A stretch of 5,536 nt of DNA from an uncultured Collinsella sp. (GTDB taxonomy: Bacteria > Actinomycetota > Coriobacteriia > Coriobacteriales > Coriobacteriaceae). The DNA is taken from assembly GCA_958418185.1 (NCBI GenBank), contig CATZEP010000099.1, forward strand, positions 1 through 5,536, in the 5' to 3' direction. Numbering within the stretch: the first letter of the stretch is position 1; every line of letters begins with the position of its first letter. Positions 1 through 5,536 of this stretch are shown here, piece after piece. The notes below the pieces were generated by a model. The model saw only the letters and a program-made list of their open reading frames with translations. It was not told where the DNA came from and ran no database searches. Made by a program: the position numbers and the translations under genes.

Positions 1-33
1 CGACCCGGAGTAAGGGCGAGGGCTTTCGCGCTT

Positions 34-891
34 TTAGAGATATTCAAGGAAACGAGCCGCCGCAAGCGAAACGTCAGCGGTGCGGTATATGGCGTTGATC
101 TGCCGATGAGGATGTCCCTCGAGCGGGCGCACGGCAACATCGAACTGGCAGCGGCGCAAGATGAGCGCCGGAAGAATGCTCACGCCCAGACCGTCCTCGA
201 CCATGGCCATAATCGCATAATCATCCCAGGTCGACAGCTTAGAGCGTACCGCCAGGCCCGCGCGGCGAAACAGCGGCGTAATCTCGTCGTCGCTACCGCG
301 TTCCAGCAGAATAAACTGCTCGTTGGCCAAATCGGCAAGGGAAACGACCTCCGCGGTAGCAAGCGAGGAGTCCGCTGGCACCACGGCCATCAACTCATCT
401 TGCACCAACGGCCGCGACGCCATGCCGGCGCCGCGTGGTTCGCGCGGAATAAAGCCCAGGTCGCAGCGACCTTCCGCCACCCATTGCTCAATCTCGGAGT
501 AATCACCCATCAGCAGCTCGTAATCGACGTCCGGGTGATCGGCGCGAAAGTGCGCAATCACCGGCGGCAGCACGTGGGTCGCCACGCTCGAAAACGTACC
601 GATGCAGATTTTGCCGCGCATGAGCCCACACATCTCATCCACCCGTCGCTGCAAACGAACAAATTCCTCGCACAACGCCTCGACCGCCGGCATAACTTGC
701 CGCCCATCGGCAGAAAGCACTACGCCCTCGCGGCTTCTATCGAGCACTTTAAAGCCCCAGTCGGCCTCGAGATCGGCCACCATACGGCTCACGCCCGACT
801 GCGAATAGCTCAGCCGCTCGGCGGCGCGCGTAAAACTTCCGGCGCGCACGGTCTCAAGCAGCACCTGCATCTTTTGAATATTCGTTTCCAC
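34..891 (-). CDS. LysR-family transcriptional regulator
   Basis: A DNA-binding regulator of about 285 residues, the normal LysR length. Residues about 5-62 form the winged helix-turn-helix: the segment GSFTRAAERLSYSQSGVSR (18-36) is a typical LysR recognition helix region, followed by the linker DRSREGVVLSADG. From about residue 93 (GKICIGTFSSVATHVLPP) to the end is a periplasmic-binding-protein-like effector domain, with DLGFIPREP and the C-terminal EDGLGVSILP both typical of the fold. I chose the GTG at 891 because GGAGGGG lies 4 bases upstream on the minus strand and the protein then begins METNIQKMQVLLETV, as LysR proteins usually do. An in-frame ATG at 912 lies upstream of that ribosome site, and an ATG at 870 would cut into the first helix. 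The gene diverges from a membrane transporter gene, the classic arrangement for a LysR regulator and its target. The effector molecule cannot be read from the sequence. Confidence 0.95.
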   Translation of the reverse strand: METNIQKMQVLLETVRAGSFTRAAERLSYSQSGVSRMVADLEADWGFKVLDRSREGVVLSADGRQVMPAVEALCEEFVRLQRRVDEMCGLMRGKICIGTFSSVATHVLPPVIAHFRADHPDVDYELLMGDYSEIEQWVAEGRCDLGFIPREPRGAGMASRPLVQDELMAVVPADSSLATAEVVSLADLANEQFILLERGSDDEITPLFRRAGLAVRSKLSTWDDYAIMAMVEDGLGVSILPALILRRCQFDVAVRPLEGHPHRQINAIYRTADVSLAAARFLEYL

Positions 892-936
892 GGCACCCCT
901 CCACATATGCATGAGATTTTGTCATGTTATCTATGA

Positions 937-942
937 ATTATA
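937..942 (-). promoter_or_regulatory. Candidate -10 box of the LysR gene
   Basis: Read on the minus strand, these bases are a perfect TATAAT. A transcript starting about 7 bases downstream would have a leader of roughly 40 bases before the GTG at 891. I see no good -35 hexamer at the right distance (about 960-965), so the promoter may be weak or activator-dependent. The box sits inside an 11-base palindrome (GAAT-TAT-ATTC, 935-945). The expected -35 region abuts the inverted repeat at 964-980, which suits autoregulation by the LysR protein. This is inference from position and consensus only. Confidence 0.4.
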
Positions 943-963
943 TTCGCTTTTCTTCTATAGCCA

Positions 964-980
964 GTTCACCCATAGTGAAC
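964..980. promoter_or_regulatory. Probable LysR-type operator (GTTCAC-N5-GTGAAC)
   Basis: A perfect 6-5-6 inverted repeat in the divergent gap between the regulator and the transporter. It contains a centred T-N11-A (T966 and A978), the known minimal signature of LysR-type boxes. Its centre lies about 42 bases upstream of the start predicted from the TATAAT at 937-942, and 38 bases upstream of the transporter ATG. It also overlaps a weak -10-like CATAGT (971-976) for the transporter. It could therefore control both genes. Binding is inferred, not shown. Confidence 0.6.
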
Positions 981-1009
981 ATGCTCGGATATAGAGGGGA
1001 TGTCAGCGT

Positions 1010-1921
1010 ATGAACAACGGACTGTTTACGTACTTAGCAGCATTGCTGTTGTTTGGCTCCAACGGCATCATCGCCGCCGCCATCGCGCTGCCGAGCTCCG
1101 ATATCGTGCTCCTGCGCACGTTTTTGGGCGCACTCTCGCTTGTCACCATCCTCGCCATCACCCAACGCCATAAGTTGCAGGCGCCATCTCGCCCCCGCGA
1201 AGCCGCAGCCCTCCTCCTCTCGGGAGCCGCGCTGGGCGCCAGCTGGATTTTTCTGTTCCGAGCCTACCAGACGATCGGCGTCGGCGTTTCCTCGCTGCTG
1301 TACTACTGCGGCCCCATCATCGTCATGGCCCTCTCCCCACTCATCTTTGGCGAAAAGCTGACCGGCGGCAAAATCGCCGGGTTTATCGCCGTCGCCTGCG
1401 GCGCTTTTCTCATTGCAGCGCAAGGTCTAGGCGGCAATATGCCCATTGCGGGTATCGCCTGCGGCATCGCCTCGGCATTTTGCTATGCGCTGATGGTCAT
1501 CGCCAGCAAGGGTGCGCCACACATCGAAGGCCTCGAAAACTCCACGCTCCAGGTGAGCGCCGCCTTTGTGACCGCGCTGGTCCTCACGCTCATCACGCAG
1601 GGCGCCCCCTCATTCCTGTCCGTCGGCGTCGCCGCCGGTATTGATTGGCGCGCCGTCGTCATGCTCGGCGTCGTCAACACCGGCATTGGCTGCCTGCTCT
1701 ATTTTAGTGCTGTCGCCAAGCTGCCCGTCCAGACTGTCGCGGTCGTCGGCTACCTCGAGCCGCTTTCGGCCGTCGTGTTCTCGGCCGTCCTTTTAGGCGA
1801 AGCCATAACGCCGATCCGTCTGATGGGTGCCGCACTTATCATCGGCGGCGCGATCTTTTGCGAACTCGCCGGCAAACGCGCAGGTGCCAAGACCAGCATC
1901 GCTCAGGCAGCACGCGCCTAA
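1010..1921 (+). CDS. EamA/DMT-superfamily membrane transporter (probable metabolite exporter)
   Basis: An integral membrane protein of 303 residues with about ten hydrophobic helices, the usual size and topology for the drug/metabolite transporter superfamily. It has the internal duplication of EamA proteins: the first half (about 5-138) carries PIIVMALSPLIFGEKLTGGK at 102-121, and the second half (about 148-285) carries PLSAVVFSAVLLGEAITP at 251-268. The Pro and the Gly-Glu pair have identical spacing in the two copies. The short basic C-terminal tail (GKRAGAKTS) is probably cytoplasmic. The ATG at 1010 is preceded by GAGGGGAT (995-1002) at a workable distance. Members export amino acids, nucleobases and other small metabolites, or import sugars; the substrate here cannot be told from sequence. 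The divergent LysR gene and the operator-like repeat at 964-980 suggest induction or repression by that regulator. Confidence 0.93.
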   Translation: MNNGLFTYLAALLLFGSNGIIAAAIALPSSDIVLLRTFLGALSLVTILAITQRHKLQAPSRPREAAALLLSGAALGASWIFLFRAYQTIGVGVSSLLYYCGPIIVMALSPLIFGEKLTGGKIAGFIAVACGAFLIAAQGLGGNMPIAGIACGIASAFCYALMVIASKGAPHIEGLENSTLQVSAAFVTALVLTLITQGAPSFLSVGVAAGIDWRAVVMLGVVNTGIGCLLYFSAVAKLPVQTVAVVGYLEPLSAVVFSAVLLGEAITPIRLMGAALIIGGAIFCELAGKRAGAKTSIAQAARA

Positions 1922-1955
1922 CAGCCCCTGCTTTGAAATGCCACCTGCGTACATG

Positions 1956-1979
1956 AATAATCCCCAGATGGGGATTATT
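1956..1979. terminator. Perfect 10-bp palindrome, possible terminator of the EamA gene
   Basis: Arms AATAATCCCC (1956-1965) and GGGGATTATT (1970-1979) are exactly complementary with loop AGAT. The hairpin begins 34 bases after the transporter stop codon, where a terminator is expected. However, only the four inner pairs are G-C, and the bases that follow (GTCTAAAAC) are not a uridine tract; the only T-rich part is in the stem itself. It could equally be a binding site for a dimeric regulator upstream of kup. I favour a weak terminator at modest confidence. Confidence 0.4.
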
Positions 1980-2017
1980 GTCTAAAACACCCCGATGTGC
2001 CAAACTGCTCTTATATG

Positions 2018-2077
2018 TATAAAGATGGCATAAAGGTCTGCTGCCCTTTGCAGGGCCGGATGTCTAAGGGAGTCCAC
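2018..2077 (+). promoter_or_regulatory. kup leader: candidate -10 box, small hairpin and ribosome binding site
   Basis: TATAAA at 2018-2023 is a possible -10 box, without a convincing -35. It would give a leader of about 48 bases. Within it, GCCCT (2043-2047) and AGGGC (2052-2056) can form a small hairpin with loop TTGC. The ribosome site AAGGGAG (2066-2072) lies 5 bases before the GTG at 2078. CCCTT (2044-2048) is complementary to AAGGG of that ribosome site, and also to AAGG further upstream, so alternative pairings are possible. I do not recognise the c-di-AMP (ydaO-type) riboswitch known from some potassium transporter genes. The gap is about long enough, but the conserved core is not visible. 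Confidence 0.3.
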
Positions 2078-4306
2078 GTGGCACACAACAAACTGGAGGC
2101 AAGCCCCCAAGACCAGCGTGGTCAAGGCGGGCATGGAGCCATTCCCCTCTCCGCTGGCATGCTGCTCGTAACGCTCGGCGTCGTCTACGGTGACATCGGC
2201 ACGAGCCCTATGTACACCATGAAATCAATCGTCGCCAACAACGGCGGCATCGGCACCGTCAGCGAGGACATGATTTTGGGCGCACTCTCGCTCGTCATCT
2301 GGACCATGACGCTCGTGACCACGGTCAAGTACGTGGTTATCGCCATGAAGGCCGATAACCACAACGAGGGCGGCATCTTCGCCCTGTTTAGCTTGGTGCG
2401 CAAAGTGGCGCCGTGGCTGATCCTTCCCGCCATGATCGGCGGCGCGGCGCTGCTCGCCGACGGCATCCTCACCCCCGCCGTCACGGTTACCACGGCCATC
2501 GAGGGCTTGCGCACTATCGAGTGGGGCCATGCGCTTTTGGGTGACGGCCAGACCAACGTCATCATCATCACCATCATCATTATCTGTGGCCTGTTTGCCA
2601 TGCAGCGCGCCGGCACCTCGTCGATCGGCAAGCTGTTCGGGCCGCTCATGACGCTGTGGTTCCTGTTCTTGGCTGGCGCCGGCCTGTTCAACATGCTCGG
2701 CAACCTGTCCATCCTACGCGCGCTCAACCCCATCCGCGGCATCATGTTCCTGTTCTCGCCCATCAACCACTCGGGCATCATGGTGCTCGGCTTCGTCTTC
2801 CTGTCGACGACCGGCGCCGAGGCGCTCTATTCGGACATGGGTCACGTGGGCAAGGCTAACATCTATGCATCCTGGCCGTTTGTTAAGGCGGCCCTTATCC
2901 TCAACTATCTGGGTCAAGGAGCTTGGCTGCTCGCCAATAACTCCAACCCCCAGATGCTCGCGATGGATATCGTCAACCCGTTCTATATGATGCTCCCCGA
3001 GCCCCTGCGCCCCTTTGCCATCGTGCTTTCGGCCGTAGCGGCCATCATCGCCTCGCAGGCGCTCATCACCGGCTCGTTCTCGCTGGTATCCGAGGCAACC
3101 CGTCTCAATCTCATGCCGCATCTGCGCATCCACTACCCCAGCGACACCAAGGGCCAGCTCTATATTCCGCTCGTCAACAACATCATGTGGGTCGGCTGTA
3201 TCTTCATCGTGCTGCTGTTCCAAAACTCCGAGCGCATGGAGAGCGCCTACGGCCTCGCCATTACCGTGACCATGCTCATGACCACGACGCTTTTGACGAG
3301 CTACATCGCCGGCATCCTCAAACACAAGCTGGGCGCCTGCGTCTTCGCCCTGCTCTTTGGTGCCATTGAGCTGTGCTTCTTCGCTTCGTGCCTCACCATG
3401 TTCTTTGACGGCGGCTACGTCATGATCTTCCTGGCCGCGCTGCTGTTTGGCCTTATGTACGTGTGGCGCCGCGGCACCGCCATCGAGCGCACGCAGACGA
3501 TCCTGCTGCCCGTCTCCAAGTACATTGACCAGCTCGGCCGCCTGCGCAACGACGAGACCTACCCCGTGCTCGCCGACAATCTGGTGTTCCTTACCAACAG
3601 TCCCGACCCGCTCACGCTCGACCGCGACGTGCTCTACTCCATCTTGGATAAGCATCCCAAGCGCGCCAAGGCATACTGGTTCATCAACGTGCATGTCACC
3701 GATGAGCCCTATACGCACGAGTATTCCGTCGAGACCTTTGGCACAGACTTCCTATTCCGCGTGCGCTTGGACCTGGGCTTTAAGGTCAATCAACGCATCA
3801 ACGCCTACCTGCGCCAGATCGTTGGCGACCTGATGGCATCGGGTGAGTTGCCGCCGCAGCATCACACCTACTCCATCTACGAGACACGCGGCAACGTGGG
3901 CGACTTCCGTTTTTGTATGCTGCGCAAGATGCTTGCCCCCGAAACGGACATCAACCGCAACGACCATCGCGTCATGGCCATCAAGTACGCCGTCCGCCGC
4001 GCCTGCGGAAGCCCGGCACGTTGGTATGGTCTCGAGAACTCGGCCATCATCATTGAGTACGTACCGCTCTTTGCTCGCATGCGCCCGGCCGTCAAACTTG
4101 TGCGCACCCAGGTGCCACTCGAGGTTCAGATCGAAGAGGCCGAGGAAATGGAAGTCGACATCTTCTCGGACGACTTGGTCAATGGCAACGAGGCCGGTAG
4201 GGACATGAACGTCGATCCCACCGAGCTGCTCGAGAGCGTCGCAGATACGCCCGAACAACAGCTCGACGGCCTCGAGAGCGACCAGCTCAACGACGCCAAC
4301 TTCTAG
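2078..4306 (+). CDS. kup: Kup-family low-affinity potassium uptake protein (K+/H+ symporter)
   Basis: A potassium:proton symporter of the KUP/HAK/KT family in the cytoplasmic membrane, 742 residues from the chosen start. Family signatures appear in order: GVVYGDIGTSPMY (34-46, including the conserved Asp39), ADNHNEGG (92-99), ADGILTPAVTV (127-137), TTGAEALYSDMGH (244-256), then LNYLGQGAWLL, NPFYMMLPEP and the IIASQALITGSFSL segment. About twelve hydrophobic helices run to about residue 465, followed by a soluble cytoplasmic domain. The last 60 residues (683-742) are strongly acidic, about 19 Asp/Glu to one Arg, and extend beyond the usual family end; E. coli Kup has 622 residues. The frame is open back to a GTG at 1997. 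I chose the GTG at 2078 because AAGGGAG lies 5 bases upstream and the resulting short hydrophilic N-terminus is normal; the ATG at 2060 has a weaker site. In lactococcal Kup proteins c-di-AMP inhibits transport; whether it does so here is unknown. The gene appears monocistronic. Confidence 0.97.
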   Translation: MAHNKLEASPQDQRGQGGHGAIPLSAGMLLVTLGVVYGDIGTSPMYTMKSIVANNGGIGTVSEDMILGALSLVIWTMTLVTTVKYVVIAMKADNHNEGGIFALFSLVRKVAPWLILPAMIGGAALLADGILTPAVTVTTAIEGLRTIEWGHALLGDGQTNVIIITIIIICGLFAMQRAGTSSIGKLFGPLMTLWFLFLAGAGLFNMLGNLSILRALNPIRGIMFLFSPINHSGIMVLGFVFLSTTGAEALYSDMGHVGKANIYASWPFVKAALILNYLGQGAWLLANNSNPQMLAMDIVNPFYMMLPEPLRPFAIVLSAVAAIIASQALITGSFSLVSEATRLNLMPHLRIHYPSDTKGQLYIPLVNNIMWVGCIFIVLLFQNSERMESAYGLAITVTMLMTTTLLTSYIAGILKHKLGACVFALLFGAIELCFFASCLTMFFDGGYVMIFLAALLFGLMYVWRRGTAIERTQTILLPVSKYIDQLGRLRNDETYPVLADNLVFLTNSPDPLTLDRDVLYSILDKHPKRAKAYWFINVHVTDEPYTHEYSVETFGTDFLFRVRLDLGFKVNQRINAYLRQIVGDLMASGELPPQHHTYSIYETRGNVGDFRFCMLRKMLAPETDINRNDHRVMAIKYAVRRACGSPARWYGLENSAIIIEYVPLFARMRPAVKLVRTQVPLEVQIEEAEEMEVDIFSDDLVNGNEAGRDMNVDPTELLESVADTPEQQLDGLESDQLNDANF

Positions 4307-4326
4307 CGACGTCACAAATCAACGAC

Positions 4327-4362
4327 AGCGGCCCTGCATCTCACGGGAGATGCAGGGCCGCT
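4327..4362. terminator. Strong hairpin terminator between convergent kup and bsh
   Basis: A perfect 16-bp stem pairs 4327-4342 with 4347-4362 around the loop ACGG. The core CGGCCCTGCATCTC is GC-rich. It lies 20 bases after the kup stop and 24 bases beyond the stop of the opposing hydrolase gene, so it can serve both directions. The T tract is short on the plus strand (CTTTGCATT) and broken on the minus strand (TGTCGTTGATTTG). Intrinsic termination is therefore likely but may be incomplete. Confidence 0.8.
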
Positions 4363-4385
4363 TTGCATTGCAGTAAAGCTAACGG

Positions 4386-5351
4386 CTACGAACGACGCGG
4401 CTCGGGAACCACGAGCCTATCGGGGCTCGCGCCCTCGGCATCCATCAAGCTCACGTAGCGAATCGACGGATCCCCATACATCGCGTAGTAATAATTGCCC
4501 GTGCGCGCGCTAAAGCATCCGGTATAGATAGTCTTCTCGAACTTGCCATCGCCCATCCTGGACGCCCCCTCAATCATCACCACGCCCTCGAGTGAACGGA
4601 ACATGCGGACGACGTTTTCGGTCTCGCTCTCCTTTTGCGGGTAATTGGCATTGAGGTACGCCGCCTTTACAAAACGGCTCGGCGAATAGCAGTCACCCGG
4701 AATACCGCGCATGCCGGCACCCGCGCCATAGGGCTTGAGCTCGGCGCCACGCCATGTCGCCGTCTGCGGAAAATCGCTTGTGGCCGTAATATAGGTGCGC
4801 AGGTTTTCCATGTGCCACGGGAAGGTGGGCTGATTGGCAAGGATGTCGACCGGATCGTCGTATACATGCAGGCCGTCAGCCATCATCTCGACCACGATGC
4901 TGCGCTGGCTGTCGCCGATAATCCAATGGAGCAGCGACACGCCCAGCCCCTCTCCTGCAGATTTGGCAACAATCACTGTGTCGCGCAGCGCAGCCTCGAC
5001 CTCGTCGACCGTCGAGAACGTCGCTGCCACCCACAGGGGAAACTCATAGGCTGCGATATTGGTCTTGCCGTCGACAGGGTCCTCGGCATACTCGGCATAA
5101 CCCGGGAAATTGAGGCCCGCCACGGCGAGGCCCGCATCGTTGCCGCAGTCGAAGAACATAGGGTAGTTCTTATAATCGATGCACATACCGATCACCGCGT
5201 GTGCCGCTGTCGCGTCGTCGATAAACGAATACGGAATGTGAAACCCGCGCGGCATCACGCGAACCTGTTGGCCGTAGTCAAAGCTCCAGTCGAGGTTGCG
5301 GCCCAGATACATGTGGCCGGAATTATCGGTAAATCGAATACTCGTACACAT
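4386..5351 (-). CDS. bsh: Bile salt hydrolase (choloylglycine hydrolase family, Ntn hydrolase)
   Basis: Cleaves the amide bond of glycine- or taurine-conjugated bile acids in the cytoplasm. The protein is 321 residues, within the usual 315-340. The ATG at 5351 is preceded by AGGAGG with a 4-base spacer and yields MCTSIRF, placing the nucleophile at Cys2, exposed once Met1 is removed; there is no signal peptide. The frame is open to an ATG at 5414, but that start would bury the Cys and has no good ribosome site. Active-site residues match the family: Cys2, Arg18 and Asp21 (GRNLDW), Asn81 (GLNFPGY), Asn173 in ILANQPTF, and Arg226 in GIPGDCYSPSRFV. Asn81, where penicillin V acylases usually have Tyr, favours bile salts as substrate. 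Position 172 is Ala where most relatives have Thr (LTNxPxF). The C-terminal segment FEKTIYTGC...NYYYAMY is also typical. The preference for glyco- or tauro-conjugates cannot be judged from the sequence. It converges on kup and probably has its own promoter further right. Confidence 0.95.
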   Translation of the reverse strand: MCTSIRFTDNSGHMYLGRNLDWSFDYGQQVRVMPRGFHIPYSFIDDATAAHAVIGMCIDYKNYPMFFDCGNDAGLAVAGLNFPGYAEYAEDPVDGKTNIAAYEFPLWVAATFSTVDEVEAALRDTVIVAKSAGEGLGVSLLHWIIGDSQRSIVVEMMADGLHVYDDPVDILANQPTFPWHMENLRTYITATSDFPQTATWRGAELKPYGAGAGMRGIPGDCYSPSRFVKAAYLNANYPQKESETENVVRMFRSLEGVVMIEGASRMGDGKFEKTIYTGCFSARTGNYYYAMYGDPSIRYVSLMDAEGASPDRLVVPEPRRS

Positions 5352-5409
5352 AGCGCCTCCTAGCTTCACGTTCTCGCTAAGTTCATTGTCACCAAACAAA
5401 AAGGCGCTA
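5351..5409 (-). promoter_or_regulatory. bsh leader that can hide its own ribosome binding site
   Basis: On the minus-strand RNA the segment UAGCGCCUUUU (5409-5399) can pair with AGGAGGCGCUA (5361-5351). That is eleven consecutive pairs, nine Watson-Crick and two G-U, across a 37-base loop. The helix would cover the whole AGGAGG and the A of the start codon. A competing smaller hairpin, CUUAGC with GCUAGG just before the start codon, covers only the first part of the ribosome site. This would matter only if transcription begins upstream of 5409. No convincing promoter is visible, so the regulatory role is inference. Confidence 0.3.
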
Positions 5410-5451
5410 AACACAAAAGCCCGGACATGACAACAATGTCACGCCCGGACT
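5410..5451 (-). terminator. Intrinsic-terminator-like hairpin upstream of bsh (minus-strand RNA)
   Basis: Read on the minus strand, AGTCCGGGCGTGACA (5451-5437) pairs fully with TGTCATGTCCGGGCT (5432-5418) as a 15-bp stem with loop TTGT. Three of the pairs are G-U. The stem is followed directly by TTTTGTGTTT. On the plus strand the same three positions become A-C mismatches and there is no T tract after the stem, so the structure is specific to minus-strand RNA. It either ends a minus-strand gene lying mostly beyond the right edge, or attenuates bsh transcription. The first is the simpler reading. Confidence 0.65.
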
Positions 5452-5453
5452 AT

Positions 5454-5536
5454 TCAAGCAGGATAAACTCAACCAAGTTAACCCCGCAGGTCGTCTAAGG
5501 GGTCAAAGTGCCGCAGATTGCCACGAAAGAGGAGCG
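5454..5536. other. Right-edge segment with ambiguous gene ends
   Basis: No complete gene fits here. On the minus strand, two frames enter from the right edge and could be the tail of an upstream gene. One ends ...AICGTLTP at a TAG (5495-5497); the other ends ...RHFDPLDDLRG at a TAA (5478-5480), 26 bases before the terminator hairpin. On the plus strand, TAAGGGG (5496-5502) lies 5 bases before a GTG at 5508, which opens a frame reading MPQIATKEE to the edge. This plus-strand start looks as good as the kup start. A hairpin (5478-5485 with 5499-5506) overlaps these signals. I cannot decide between them from this window. Confidence 0.3.

Noticed and set aside
1..33. Possible terminator downstream of the LysR gene
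   Set aside because: GC-rich bases with a partial self-complementarity (GCGA with TCGC) are present, but a stem long enough to call would extend past the left edge and cannot be verified.
106..936. Long plus-strand open frame opposite the LysR gene
   Set aside because: It is the antisense of a clear LysR protein in GC-rich DNA; its translation is rich in His, Arg and Ala with no recognisable domain, and it has no convincing ribosome site.
1997..2077. N-terminal extension of Kup from the GTG at 1997, or a separate small Cys-containing leader peptide
   Set aside because: There is no ribosome site before 1997, and the extra 27 residues do not resemble a Kup N-terminus. The frame is open by chance across a region with a candidate promoter.
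2559..2583. ATC/ATT triplet run, possibly a microsatellite or contingency repeat
   Set aside because: It is a short imperfect run encoding the Ile-rich VIIITIIII part of a Kup transmembrane helix. It keeps frame, and no slippage signature is visible.
2714..3718. 334-codon minus-strand open frame inside kup
   Set aside because: The sense strand carries uninterrupted Kup family motifs. The antisense product is a low-complexity charged sequence (His, Glu, Asp, Gly), typical of a shadow frame.
4635..5363. 242-codon plus-strand open frame opposite the hydrolase gene
   Set aside because: The opposite strand encodes a complete hydrolase with its catalytic residues; the antisense frame shows no family features.
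5352..5414. N-terminal pre-peptide for the bile salt hydrolase from the ATG at 5414
   Set aside because: A strong AGGAGG precedes the ATG at 5351, which places Cys2 correctly. The extension is not a signal peptide, and its start lies in the terminator U tract.

Overview
The window holds four complete protein genes on GC-rich DNA with short intergenic gaps and GTG as well as ATG starts. A cytoplasmic bile salt hydrolase beside a Kup potassium transporter suggests a gut-dwelling Gram-positive bacterium. The GC content and protein style would fit a Coriobacteriia member such as Collinsella, but this is inference from composition and gene content, not a database match.

Layout from left to right: (1) a LysR-family regulator on the minus strand (34-891), transcribed away from (2) a ten-helix EamA/DMT-type transporter on the plus strand (1010-1921). 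The 118-bp gap between them carries a perfect GTTCAC-N5-GTGAAC inverted repeat with the T-N11-A signature of a LysR-type operator, so the two probably form a regulator/transporter pair. (3) After a 156-bp gap containing a perfect 10-bp palindrome and a structured leader comes kup on the plus strand (2078-4306), a potassium/proton symporter with an unusually acidic 60-residue C-terminal tail. (4) kup and the convergent bile salt hydrolase gene (minus, 4386-5351) share a strong 16-bp hairpin that probably terminates both. The hydrolase keeps its N-terminal Cys2 nucleophile and the other expected catalytic residues, with Ala where the family usually has Thr next to the catalytic Asn.

Upstream of the hydrolase, the last 185 bases are rich in RNA structure. 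There is an intrinsic-terminator-like hairpin read on the minus strand, a second weaker hairpin, and an 11-bp pairing that could hide the hydrolase ribosome binding site. Whether the terminator ends an upstream gene or attenuates the hydrolase mRNA cannot be settled, because the neighbouring gene lies beyond the right edge.

The genes are mostly independent units: regulator plus exporter, potassium uptake, and bile-salt deconjugation. I see no defence system, mobile element, CRISPR array, RNA gene or clearly new multi-gene system. The points worth follow-up are regulatory (LysR operator, kup leader, bsh leader) and two protein details (the Kup tail and the hydrolase active-site loop).
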